Assembly: GCA_002068205.1 (NCBI GenBank)
Contig: MVZB01000153.1
Coordinates: forward strand, 1 to 7,713
Origin: a candidate division BRC1 bacterium ADurb.BinA292
Lineage (GTDB): Bacteria; Sumerlaeota; Sumerlaeia; MVZB01
Direction of reading: 5' to 3'
Length of the DNA stretch: 7,713 bases
Shown: in pieces, positions 1-5,573 of the stretch
Layout: each line of letters begins with the position of its first letter
How positions within the stretch are numbered: position 1 is the stretch's first letter
Made by a program: the position numbers and the translations under genes
The notes under the pieces: model-generated
The model's input: the letters and a program-made list of their open reading frames with translations, nothing else
Database searches by the model: none
Told to the model about the DNA's origin: nothing

Positions 1-1
1 A

Positions 2-61
2 GCCGATCCGCCGGCGGGCGAGGGGCGCACCCCCGCCCGCGGCTGGTCGCGCTACCGGTAA
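2..61 (+). CDS. Possible 3' end of an upstream gene (partial, low confidence)
   Basis: Frame 2 is open from the left edge to a TAA at 59-61 and gives a 19-residue tail ending GWSRYR. Eighteen of these 19 codons end in G or C, like the real genes in this window, and the other two forward frames look less biased. If real, the gene would be convergent with the DUF486 gene on the other strand. Nineteen codons are too few to name a product, and open frames are common by chance in sequence this GC-rich. Confidence 0.25.
   Translation, partial: ADPPAGEGRTPARGWSRYR
14..40. terminator. Strong GC hairpin, possible terminator
   Basis: Bases 14-20 (GCGGGCG) pair with 34-40 (CGCCCGC). After a bulged A at 21, bases 22-25 pair with 30-33, leaving a four-base loop (26-29). 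This makes an 11-bp GC stem lying 57 bases past the stop of the leftward DUF486 gene. There is no T-run on either side, so it is not a classical intrinsic terminator. It might stop or pause transcription, or it might simply lie inside the 3' end of a rightward gene. Confidence 0.3.
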
Positions 62-73
62 CCCCGGCATGGC

Positions 74-92
74 GCCCGGCGCGCCGCCGGGC
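74..92. terminator. Hairpin just past the DUF486 gene stop, possible terminator
   Basis: Bases 74-81 (GCCCGGCG) pair perfectly with 85-92 (CGCCGGGC) around a three-base loop. On the minus strand this begins four bases after the stop codon of the leftward gene, a typical terminator position. It has no T-tract, so any termination would be of the tail-less kind or would only protect the mRNA end. The two hairpins could serve as a shared barrier if a convergent gene ends at 61. Confidence 0.35.
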
Positions 93-96
93 CGGG

Positions 97-450
97 TCAC
101 ACGGTGACCTGCTGCCCCCGGAACATAAACCACGCTGCGCCCGCCATGCACAGGCCCGCCCACAGAAAATCCAACCGCAGCGGCTCGCGCATGTAGACGA
201 CGGCGAACACCGCAAACACGCTCATCGTGATGATCTCCTGCAGTACTTTGAGCTGGCCCAGGCTGTAGAGGTTCACGCCGATCCGGTTGGCCGGCACTTG
301 CAGGCAATATTCCAGCAGCGCGACTCCCCAACTGATGAGGATCACGATCAGCAACGGCCGGTGGCGCAGGTCGCGCAGATGACCATACCAGGCATACGTC
401 ATGAACAGGTTGGAACCGATGAGGAGCAAAATCGGCAGGAATCGCGACAT
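97..450 (-). CDS. DMT-family small membrane protein (DUF486)
   Basis: The product is a 117-residue, very hydrophobic protein with four predicted transmembrane segments at about residues 4-22, 32-50, 73-88 and 94-111. It matches the DUF486 family by length and by its signature stretches: SNLFMTYAWYGHL near the N terminus, then SWGVALLEYCLQVPANRIG, then QLKVLQEIITM. DUF486 proteins resemble half-size members of the drug/metabolite transporter (EamA/SMR-like) superfamily and probably work as dimers in the inner membrane, but no substrate is established. The ATG at 450-448 is supported by GGAG on the minus strand at 464-461, ten bases upstream. The gene is transcribed alone, divergently from the gene at 713. 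Family assignment is confident; function is not known. Confidence 0.85.
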   Translation of the reverse strand: MSRFLPILLLIGSNLFMTYAWYGHLRDLRHRPLLIVILISWGVALLEYCLQVPANRIGVNLYSLGQLKVLQEIITMSVFAVFAVVYMREPLRLDFLWAGLCMAGAAWFMFRGQQVTV

Positions 451-480
451 GGGTGTTCAGCTCCGCGGCAACGCGAAACA

Positions 481-504
481 TAGGGGGCAGATATGCCACC
501 CCTA
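481..504. repeat. Inverted repeat TAGGGG-N12-CCCCTA upstream of the DUF486 gene
   Basis: TAGGGG (481-486) and CCCCTA (499-504) are perfect inverted copies with centres 18 bases apart, about two helical turns. They lie 31-54 bases upstream of the DUF486 start codon, where an operator or promoter would be expected. It could be a binding site for a dimeric regulator. A six-base dyad in GC-rich DNA may also arise by chance. Confidence 0.3.
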
Positions 505-701
505 GAATATTCACGCGCCCTTCGCCGCACAATCCGGATTCTATTGCCCCGCGCGGCAGCGAACACCCGCCCCCGGTCCACCGAAATCCGTCGGATCCGA
601 CCGATTCCAGAATCTCCAGCCGCTTTCATGATAGAGATTTCCGTTGGCGTATCCCTATCACTTCGGAGACACTTGGTCATCAACATCTCAACTTGATCGA
701 T

Positions 702-706
702 GGAGG
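702..706 (+). promoter_or_regulatory. Ribosome binding site setting the start at 713
   Basis: GGAGG lies six bases before ATG 713. It fixes the start of the exported-protein gene against a longer in-frame reading from TTG 644, which would place 23 extra residues before the signal peptide. Confidence 0.75.
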
Positions 707-712
707 CGAGCC

Positions 713-1489
713 ATGTTTCAGCGGATACCCGTCGCCCGGCCAGCGCTGCTGATGCTAATCTGTACGCAGTCCCTGTGGCTCACAGCTCAACCGGTGGCGG
801 ACGAAGAGCGTTTCGCGCCTCCCCACTTTCTCAAGGACGCCGAGACGGATCGGGCAGTCCGCGCGAAAGAGGGAGATTTCCAGGTCCGCGTCCAGACCCC
901 CTTGATCGACAAGTATCTGGAGGGCTGTCTCGTCCATGTCAGGCCATTCGCCGCCGAGAACGAACCCGAGATATTCATCACCGATACGGCGACAAGTCGC
1001 GTCATTGCGCTCGCTGGATTCTGGGAAACGCAGGTGAAACTTCAATATGAGGGCAAGATGCTTGAAAACGATCCCATGGCACGATTGCTCGTCTCAAAAC
1101 GGTTGTTTTTGCGGAACGCGGAAGAGGCGGTTGAGATCGTCAAACTGATTGAAGAGCTGCTGCATGCCGCCCCCACGCTCCGGCTACAGTTTCTCCGTTA
1201 TGAAGACTATACACTCTACGCCAACTCCCCTTTCACCTACGCTTTCGATCCGTTCTCGTCTCCCATGCTTGCGGACGGGAAGGGTTGGAGATATGAGGCG
1301 GCGGAGGAGACCCATGGTTGGCATGTGCAGCTCTCCTATGGAGGCTACTCATCGTCCTTCCTGCGACCCGACTACCAAATCACGACAGCATCCAATGACA
1401 GGCTCGTCGGACTGCGGCGCTGGATCACCGATGCCCGCGAATGGAATTTGAGGCAAGGGCCAAAAGTTTCGGGCGGGATCAGGCAATGA
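713..1489 (+). CDS. Predicted exported protein of unknown function
   Basis: I do not recognise a family for this 258-residue protein. The N terminus looks like a Sec signal peptide: Arg4 and Arg9, a hydrophobic core at about 11-25 (ALLMLICTQSLWLTA) and a likely cleavage site after Ala28 or nearby. Cys17 is not in a good lipobox, so a lipoprotein is unlikely. The mature part is soluble and mixed in charge, with a probable helical stretch (about 142-168, rich in Glu/Leu: AEEAVEIVKLIEELLHAA) and a C-terminal third rich in aromatic residues (Tyr, Trp, Phe) that looks like beta structure. No catalytic motif or metal-site pattern stands out. The start is set by GGAGG six bases upstream. In a 40-codon sample (1031-1150) only 24 third positions are G/C, against 34 of 40 at the start of galT, so base use differs from the housekeeping genes. 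It is a real gene judging by start context and length, but its role is open. Confidence 0.7.
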   Translation: MFQRIPVARPALLMLICTQSLWLTAQPVADEERFAPPHFLKDAETDRAVRAKEGDFQVRVQTPLIDKYLEGCLVHVRPFAAENEPEIFITDTATSRVIALAGFWETQVKLQYEGKMLENDPMARLLVSKRLFLRNAEEAVEIVKLIEELLHAAPTLRLQFLRYEDYTLYANSPFTYAFDPFSSPMLADGKGWRYEAAEETHGWHVQLSYGGYSSSFLRPDYQITTASNDRLVGLRRWITDAREWNLRQGPKVSGGIRQ

Positions 1490-1560
1490 ACTTCGATCCG
1501 GTTTTGCTCGGGCGCCGGCAGCCTTGCGGGCCGACGGCGTCCATCCCGCGACGGATACTG

Positions 1561-1566
1561 GGAGGG
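1561..1566 (+). promoter_or_regulatory. Ribosome binding site setting the antitoxin start at 1569
   Basis: GGAGGG lies directly upstream of ATG 1569. Spacing from GGAGG is only three bases, which is short, but no better site precedes the alternative TTG at 1524. The family's N-terminal beta strand also begins right after ATG 1569. Confidence 0.55.
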
Positions 1567-1568
1567 CA

Positions 1569-1811
1569 ATGCACTTGAAGCTGACCATTGGAGTCCCAGG
1601 CGTGATGCTGAAGGAGTTGATGCGCTTGACAGGGGCGCGGACCAGGCGTGAAGCGGTCGTCACCGCCATCGCGGAATTCAATCGGAGCAAGCGTTCGGCG
1701 CAGCTCAGGCGATACATCGGCACGTGCCGCGACTTCATCAGTCTCGAAGAATCCATGCGACTGCTGGCTTTCGCGCGAACCTCACCCGATCCCGTCGAAA
1801 AGGAAAGATGA
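1569..1811 (+). CDS. VapB/DUF2191-type antitoxin, orphan
   Basis: The 80-residue product fits the VapB (DUF2191, PF09957) antitoxin pattern. A short N-terminal beta strand (LKLTIGVP) is followed by the hallmark helix start LMRLTGARTRREAV, then AIAEFNRSKR, and a C-terminal tail with the D-F-I-S-x-E-E-S-M pattern common in this family. Such proteins form ribbon-helix-helix dimers that bind their own promoter, while the tail blocks a PIN-domain VapC ribonuclease. No PIN toxin is encoded on either side: upstream is the exported protein (79-base gap) and downstream is the GH2 gene. The stop codon overlaps ATG 1808 (ATGA) and lies two bases before ATG 1814, so translation is probably coupled to the glycosidase. 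It may be a relic of a lost module, an antitoxin acting on a toxin elsewhere, or a DNA-binding regulator of the operon. Family assignment is good; function here is inferred. Confidence 0.7.
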   Translation: MHLKLTIGVPGVMLKELMRLTGARTRREAVVTAIAEFNRSKRSAQLRRYIGTCRDFISLEESMRLLAFARTSPDPVEKER

Positions 1812-1813
1812 CC

Positions 1814-4117
1814 ATGCCAGAGCACAAGGCAGTTTATTCACACGGCATCCTTTCGGCCATCCTCCTCTCCCTGTCTTTTTTCGTGGTCTCCAACCTGTCT
1901 CCCGCTTCCGACCTCCCCCGCCCTGAACACCCGCGGCCCGATATGCAGCGCGACGCGTGGCTCAATCTGAACGGCCCATGGGAATTCGCCGAGACGGATG
2001 ATGCGGAGCAGACATTTCTGGGTGACGCGGCGTATCCCGACACGATCATCGTCCCCTTCCCGCGCGAGAGCGAACTCTCGGGCTTGAACCGCACGGGCTT
2101 CATCCAGCACGTCTGGTATCGGCGCACGTTTCAGATGCCCGCAACATGGCAAGGCGGTCGCGTGCGGCTCCACATCGGCGCGGCCGACTGGCGCACGAAC
2201 GTGTGGGTCAACGGCCAACATGTCGGCGAGCACGTCGGCGGCAGCGCCCCATTCGCTTTCGAGATCACCCACGCGCTCCAGCCCGGCGACAACGCCGTCA
2301 TCATCCACTGCTTCGACGACACCGCCAGCGGCATCCAGGCCACCGGCAAGCAGTCGCACCGCCCCGAGAGCCACGGCGCGGTCTACACCCGCGTCACCGG
2401 CATCTGGCAGACTGTCTGGCTGGAACGCGTCGGCTCGTCCTTCATCCGCGGCCTCCGCATCACGGGCGATCCGAAGACGGGCGAGGTGGAGTTCTCGGCC
2501 GAAGTGGACGGCGCCAGACCGGGCATGCAGCTCTGGGTGAGCGTCCTGCCGGGTGAGGAATATCGTTCCGACACGCAAGCCTTCGGTCGGACCGACGCGG
2601 ATCGACTGAATACGCGCGTGAGACTGAAGATTCAGAATCCGATCGCCTGGTCTATCGAGAATCCGCACCTCTACAACGCGCAACTTCAGCTTCGCGATGG
2701 CGACGAAACGCTGGATGTGATGAACACCTACTTCGGCCTGCGCGAGATCACGCTCCACGGCGCCGCGCTGCTCATCAACGGCAAGCCGGTCTTCCAGCGC
2801 CTCGTGCTCGACCAGGGCTACTACCCCGACGGCATCTGGACCGCCCCGACCGACGAAGCCCTGCGCCGCGACATCGAGCTTTCGCTCGCGGCCGGCTTTA
2901 ACGGCGCGCGCCTCCACCAGAAAGTCTTCGAACCACGCTTCCTCTATTGGGCCGACCGGCTCGGCTACCTCGTCTGGGGCGAGTTCCCCAACTGGGGCCT
3001 CAACTACGGCGACCCGCGCGGTCATCTGCCCGTCATCACAGAGTGGACTGAGCTGGTCCAGCGCGACCGCAACCACCCGGCCGTCGTCGGCTGGTGCCCG
3101 TTCAACGAGACCGATGGCGCCGGTCCGCTCCAGAACGCGCTCTTTCAACTGACCCGCGCCATCGATCCGACACGCCCCGTCATCGATACCAGCGGCTGGA
3201 CCCACAGCCTCCCGCGCGAGGACGTCCTCGTCACCGACGACCACGACTATAATCAGGATCCCGAATCCTTTCGAGCGCGCTGGGGCTTTTTCGATCCCCT
3301 CCTCCACTCGCTTCCCCCGCGCTACGGCGTCAAGTCGTACCTCGGCACGGCCTTTTTCCTGAGCGAATACGGCGGCATCGGTTGGAACACCGGCGAGGGC
3401 GGCTGGGGCTACGGCAACAATCCCCGGACCCTCGAAGCGTTCTACGCCCGCTACCAGGGCCTCACCGAGGTGCTGCTCGACAACCCCGCCATGTTCGGCT
3501 TCTGCTATACGCAGCTCTACGATATCGAGCAGGAACGCAACGGCATCTACACCTACGACCGCAAGCCGAAGTTCGACATCGACCGCATCCGCGCGGTCAA
3601 CGTGCGCGAGGCCGCTTACGAAAAAGAGCCCCTGATGTTCGCCCCGCACGTCGACATGACGTGGAGCGTGCTGGTCGGTTCCGCGCTGGATGACGGCGCC
3701 GCCCTTTGGCGCTACACGACCGACCCGCCCGGCGACGGCTGGACCGCGCCCCAGTTCGATGCTTCGGCCTGGAAGACCGGCGCCGGCGGCTTCGGCCAGG
3801 GCCGCGGGCTCGACCGCATCACCGGCACGCCATGGGAGTCCAGCGACATCTGGATCCGCCAGGAATTCACCGTCGGCGCCCTCGAGATGGACGCCGCCGC
3901 CCTCGTCATCCGCCACGACGAGGATACCGAGGTCTACCTCAATGGCACGTTCATCTGGTCGGCCGCGGGCCATATCGACGAGTATCGGGGGGCCAACCTG
4001 ACCGACGCCGTGCGTTCGCATCTGATCGCGGGGCGCAACGTCATCGCCGCCCACACCCACCAGACCCACGGCGGCCAGTTCATCGATCTGGCCCTGCTGC
4101 TGGGCCGCGCACGGTAA
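1814..4117 (+). CDS. Secreted glycoside hydrolase family 2 protein
   Basis: This 767-residue exo-glycosidase-type enzyme begins with a signal peptide (Lys5, hydrophobic core about 11-28, likely cleavage after Ala31). Next come a sugar-binding jelly-roll domain (about 45-205, with WLNLNGPWEF and TGIWQTVWLE), an Ig-like domain (about 210-320) and a TIM barrel (about 325-600). The likely acid/base is Glu432 in WCPFNETDG and the nucleophile Glu518 in LSEYGGIG, 86 residues apart, close to the spacing in beta-glucuronidases. A further C-terminal region (about 617-767, with WRYTTDPPGDGW and HDEDTEVYLNG) resembles a second galactose-binding-like jelly roll. The large C-terminal domains of LacZ are absent. 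Substrate cannot be read from sequence: beta-galactoside, beta-glucuronide or others are possible. ATG 1814 was chosen because AGGA (1801-1804) lies nine bases upstream; ATG 1808 is the alternative and overlaps the antitoxin stop. The protein probably acts in the periplasm or outside the cell. Confidence 0.9.
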   Translation: MPEHKAVYSHGILSAILLSLSFFVVSNLSPASDLPRPEHPRPDMQRDAWLNLNGPWEFAETDDAEQTFLGDAAYPDTIIVPFPRESELSGLNRTGFIQHVWYRRTFQMPATWQGGRVRLHIGAADWRTNVWVNGQHVGEHVGGSAPFAFEITHALQPGDNAVIIHCFDDTASGIQATGKQSHRPESHGAVYTRVTGIWQTVWLERVGSSFIRGLRITGDPKTGEVEFSAEVDGARPGMQLWVSVLPGEEYRSDTQAFGRTDADRLNTRVRLKIQNPIAWSIENPHLYNAQLQLRDGDETLDVMNTYFGLREITLHGAALLINGKPVFQRLVLDQGYYPDGIWTAPTDEALRRDIELSLAAGFNGARLHQKVFEPRFLYWADRLGYLVWGEFPNWGLNYGDPRGHLPVITEWTELVQRDRNHPAVVGWCPFNETDGAGPLQNALFQLTRAIDPTRPVIDTSGWTHSLPREDVLVTDDHDYNQDPESFRARWGFFDPLLHSLPPRYGVKSYLGTAFFLSEYGGIGWNTGEGGWGYGNNPRTLEAFYARYQGLTEVLLDNPAMFGFCYTQLYDIEQERNGIYTYDRKPKFDIDRIRAVNVREAAYEKEPLMFAPHVDMTWSVLVGSALDDGAALWRYTTDPPGDGWTAPQFDASAWKTGAGGFGQGRGLDRITGTPWESSDIWIRQEFTVGALEMDAAALVIRHDEDTEVYLNGTFIWSAAGHIDEYRGANLTDAVRSHLIAGRNVIAAHTHQTHGGQFIDLALLLGRAR

Positions 4118-4127
4118 CACAACCCTT

Positions 4128-4161
4128 TTGCATTGCAACGGCCGCGTCCGCACCCTACTGT
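4128..4161 (+). promoter_or_regulatory. Candidate sigma-70-type promoter of purA with palindrome
   Basis: TTGCAA (4133-4138) and TACTGT (4156-4161) are separated by exactly 17 bases, each matching the consensus hexamers at four of six positions. The -35 is half of the 11-base palindrome TTGCATTGCAA (4128-4138), which could be an operator. The site sits in the only A/T-rich part of the 125-base gap between the GH2 stop and purA, about 80 bases before the purA start. No intrinsic terminator for the GH2 transcript is visible in the gap. Confidence 0.4.
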
Positions 4162-4179
4162 ATTGGGTTTCTGGGCGGG

Positions 4180-4189
4180 GGAAGCTTCC
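4180..4189. repeat. Perfect palindrome GGAAGCTTCC in the purA leader
   Basis: The ten-base palindrome would fall roughly 10-20 bases after the transcription start predicted from the candidate promoter. It might be an operator for purine control, but it does not resemble the known enterobacterial PurR site and may be chance. Confidence 0.25.
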
Positions 4190-4230
4190 GCGACAGACCG
4201 TCCGGCCTCCCTTCCCTCAAACCGCGCGAA

Positions 4231-4234
4231 AGGA
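4231..4234 (+). promoter_or_regulatory. Ribosome binding site of purA
   Basis: AGGA lies eight bases before ATG 4243. It supports that start over the in-frame open stretch reaching back to 3706, which is only the shadow of the GH2 gene in another frame. Confidence 0.7.
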
Positions 4235-4242
4235 TCCGCGTC

Positions 4243-5535
4243 ATGCCGCTGCTAGTGGTGCTGGGCTGCCAATGGGGCGATGAGGGCAAAGGCAAAATCA
4301 CCGACCTGATTGCCTCGGAAGCCGACATCGTCGCCCGTTACCAGGGAGGCAACAACGCCGGCCACACGATCATCGTCGGCGACGAGAAAACCATCCTCCA
4401 TCTGATTCCCTCCGGCATCCTGCAGCCCAACGCCACCTGCCTGATCGGCAACGGCGTCGTCGTCGATCCGCTCGTGCTGCAGGAAGAGGTGGACCTGATC
4501 GAATCGGCCGGCGTCAACGTCCGCGACCGGCTCAAAATCAGCGAAGCCGCCCACATGATCCTCCCCTACCACAAGATGCTCGACCTGGCGCAGGAGAAGA
4601 TGCGCGGCCGCGGCAAGATCGGCACGACCGGCCGCGGCATGGGCGGCGCCTACGCCGACAAGGTCGCGCGCCAGGGCATCCGCCTCGGCGACTACCGCGG
4701 GAAGGACGGCCTGGCGCGCAAGGTGCGCGAACTCGCGCGCTACTACCAGCCCCTGTTTCAGCACGTCTTCGACGAACAACTGCCCGACGCCGAGGAAGTC
4801 ATCGAACAGATCTGGCAGATCGAGCCGCTCATCCGCCCGATGCTCTGCGATTCGGTCTCCTGCATCAACGACGCGCTCGCCGAGGGCAAACGCGTGCTCG
4901 CCGAGGGGGCCCAGGGCGTCCTGCTTGATATCGACTTCGGCACCTACCCGTTCGTCACCAGTTCCAATCCGTCGACGGGGGGCGTCTGCACCGGCCTCGG
5001 CGTCCCCCCCCGCGCGATCACCCGCGTGATGGGCGTCGTCAAGGCCTACACCACGCGCGTCGGCGAGGGGCCGTTCCCGACCGAACTGGACAACGCCCTG
5101 GGCGAGAAGCTCCGCGCCGACGGCGGCGAATTCGGCGCCACCACCGGCCGGCCCCGCCGCTGCGGCTGGTTCGATGCCTGCGTCGTCCGCCGCGCCGTCC
5201 AGGTCTGCGGCGTCGAGCATGTCGCGCTCACCAAGCTCGATGTCCTCGATGGCCTGGAGGAAATCCAGATCTGCACCCATTACGAGACCCCCGACGGGCG
5301 CAAACTCGAGCGCATGCCGCTCGACCTGACCCAGCTCGAAGCCTGCCGTCCGGTGTTTGAAACACTCCCCGGTTGGCAAACGTCCATCGCCGACTGCACG
5401 GAATACCGCGAGCTGCCCGGGCCGGCGCAAGCTTACGTCACGCGCATCGAGCAACTGCTCGGCGTTCACATCCCGATCGTCTCGGTGGGGGCCAAGCGCA
5501 AGCTCACCATCCTGCGCCAGGCGTCCTTCTTCTGA
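4243..5535 (+). CDS. purA: Adenylosuccinate synthetase
   Basis: The enzyme joins IMP and aspartate using GTP to make adenylosuccinate, the first committed step from IMP to AMP, in the cytoplasm. At 430 residues it is the usual bacterial length, and key residues fall at Escherichia coli numbering. These are the GTP loop GDEGKGK (12-18) with catalytic Asp13, then His41 in GGNNAGHT, Thr129 and Arg143 in the IMP-binding GTTGRGMGG...KVAR segment, and Gln224 and Thr239. Then come the aspartate loop ATTGRPRR (299-306, with Arg303 and Arg305) and the guanine-binding KLD (331-333). The C-terminal SVGAKR (414-419) has Ala417 where proline is usual (SxGPxR). The reading frame is intact. The glycosylase gene follows after 38 bases and may share the transcript. 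Codon use is strongly G/C-ending, as expected for a resident gene. Confidence 0.97.
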   Translation: MPLLVVLGCQWGDEGKGKITDLIASEADIVARYQGGNNAGHTIIVGDEKTILHLIPSGILQPNATCLIGNGVVVDPLVLQEEVDLIESAGVNVRDRLKISEAAHMILPYHKMLDLAQEKMRGRGKIGTTGRGMGGAYADKVARQGIRLGDYRGKDGLARKVRELARYYQPLFQHVFDEQLPDAEEVIEQIWQIEPLIRPMLCDSVSCINDALAEGKRVLAEGAQGVLLDIDFGTYPFVTSSNPSTGGVCTGLGVPPRAITRVMGVVKAYTTRVGEGPFPTELDNALGEKLRADGGEFGATTGRPRRCGWFDACVVRRAVQVCGVEHVALTKLDVLDGLEEIQICTHYETPDGRKLERMPLDLTQLEACRPVFETLPGWQTSIADCTEYRELPGPAQAYVTRIEQLLGVHIPIVSVGAKRKLTILRQASFF

Positions 5536-5536
5536 T

Positions 5537-5551
5537 CCGCCGCGAAGGCGG
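5537..5551 (+). other. Small hairpin after the purA stop
   Basis: CCGCC (5537-5541) pairs with GGCGG (5547-5551) around GCGAA, directly after the purA stop codon. With five base pairs and no T-run it is too weak to call a terminator; it may slow ribosomes or polymerase between purA and the glycosylase gene, or mean nothing. Confidence 0.25.
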
Positions 5552-5565
5552 TCCACAAGACACAC

Positions 5566-5570
5566 GGGAG
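5566..5570 (+). promoter_or_regulatory. Likely ribosome binding site of the glycosylase gene
   Basis: GGGAG ends three bases before ATG 5574, a short spacing. The next in-frame ATG at 5607 (Met12) has no clear ribosome site, though the conserved fold begins only after it, so the true start is slightly uncertain. Confidence 0.45.
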
Positions 5571-5573
5571 CCG

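Larger units (their letters stand above)
451..712. promoter_or_regulatory. Divergent intergenic region
   Basis: This 262-base gap separates the leftward DUF486 gene from the rightward exported-protein gene, so it must hold promoters for both unless read-through occurs. I see no convincing -35/-10 pair for either direction. The region holds short stretches that are richer in A/T (around 503-512 and 625-660) and a TAGGGG/CCCCTA dyad at 481-504. Short open frames here lack ribosome sites and family resemblance, and I take them as chance. Confidence 0.5.

Noticed and set aside
644..712. N-terminal extension of the exported protein from TTG 644
   Set aside because: It has no ribosome site and would bury the signal peptide, while ATG 713 has GGAGG at ideal spacing.
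1524..1568. N-terminal extension of the antitoxin from TTG 1524
   Set aside because: There is no ribosome site, and the extra 15 residues precede the point where the DUF2191 fold begins. ATG 1569 has GGAGGG next to it.
1490..1568. The spacer between the exported protein and the antitoxin as a repeat element or small RNA
   Set aside because: It is GC-rich with short partial inverted matches (GGCGCCG against CGGCGTCC), but no long stem, T-tract or repeat within the window. Only a genome-wide search for further copies could support this.
1814..4117. Calling the GH2 enzyme lacZ or uidA
   Set aside because: The catalytic residues fit GH2 in general, but the domain layout differs from LacZ and no substrate-specific motif is clear, so no symbol was given.
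1838..4153. A 771-codon open frame on the minus strand opposite the GH2 gene
   Set aside because: It is the antisense of a well-supported GH2 gene with catalytic motifs. Its product is a low-complexity Val/Ala/Asp/Arg-rich string without family likeness, as expected when G/C-ending codons leave the opposite strand free of stops.
3706..4242. Upstream in-frame extension of purA giving a 609-residue protein
   Set aside because: The extra 179 residues are an Arg/Pro-rich out-of-frame reading of the GH2 3' end plus the spacer. AGGA before ATG 4243 and the family N terminus MPLLVVLGCQWGDEGKGK fix the true start.
4252..5565. A 437-codon minus-strand open frame opposite purA
   Set aside because: purA on the plus strand is certain, with residues matching E. 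coli numbering. The antisense product shows no motif.
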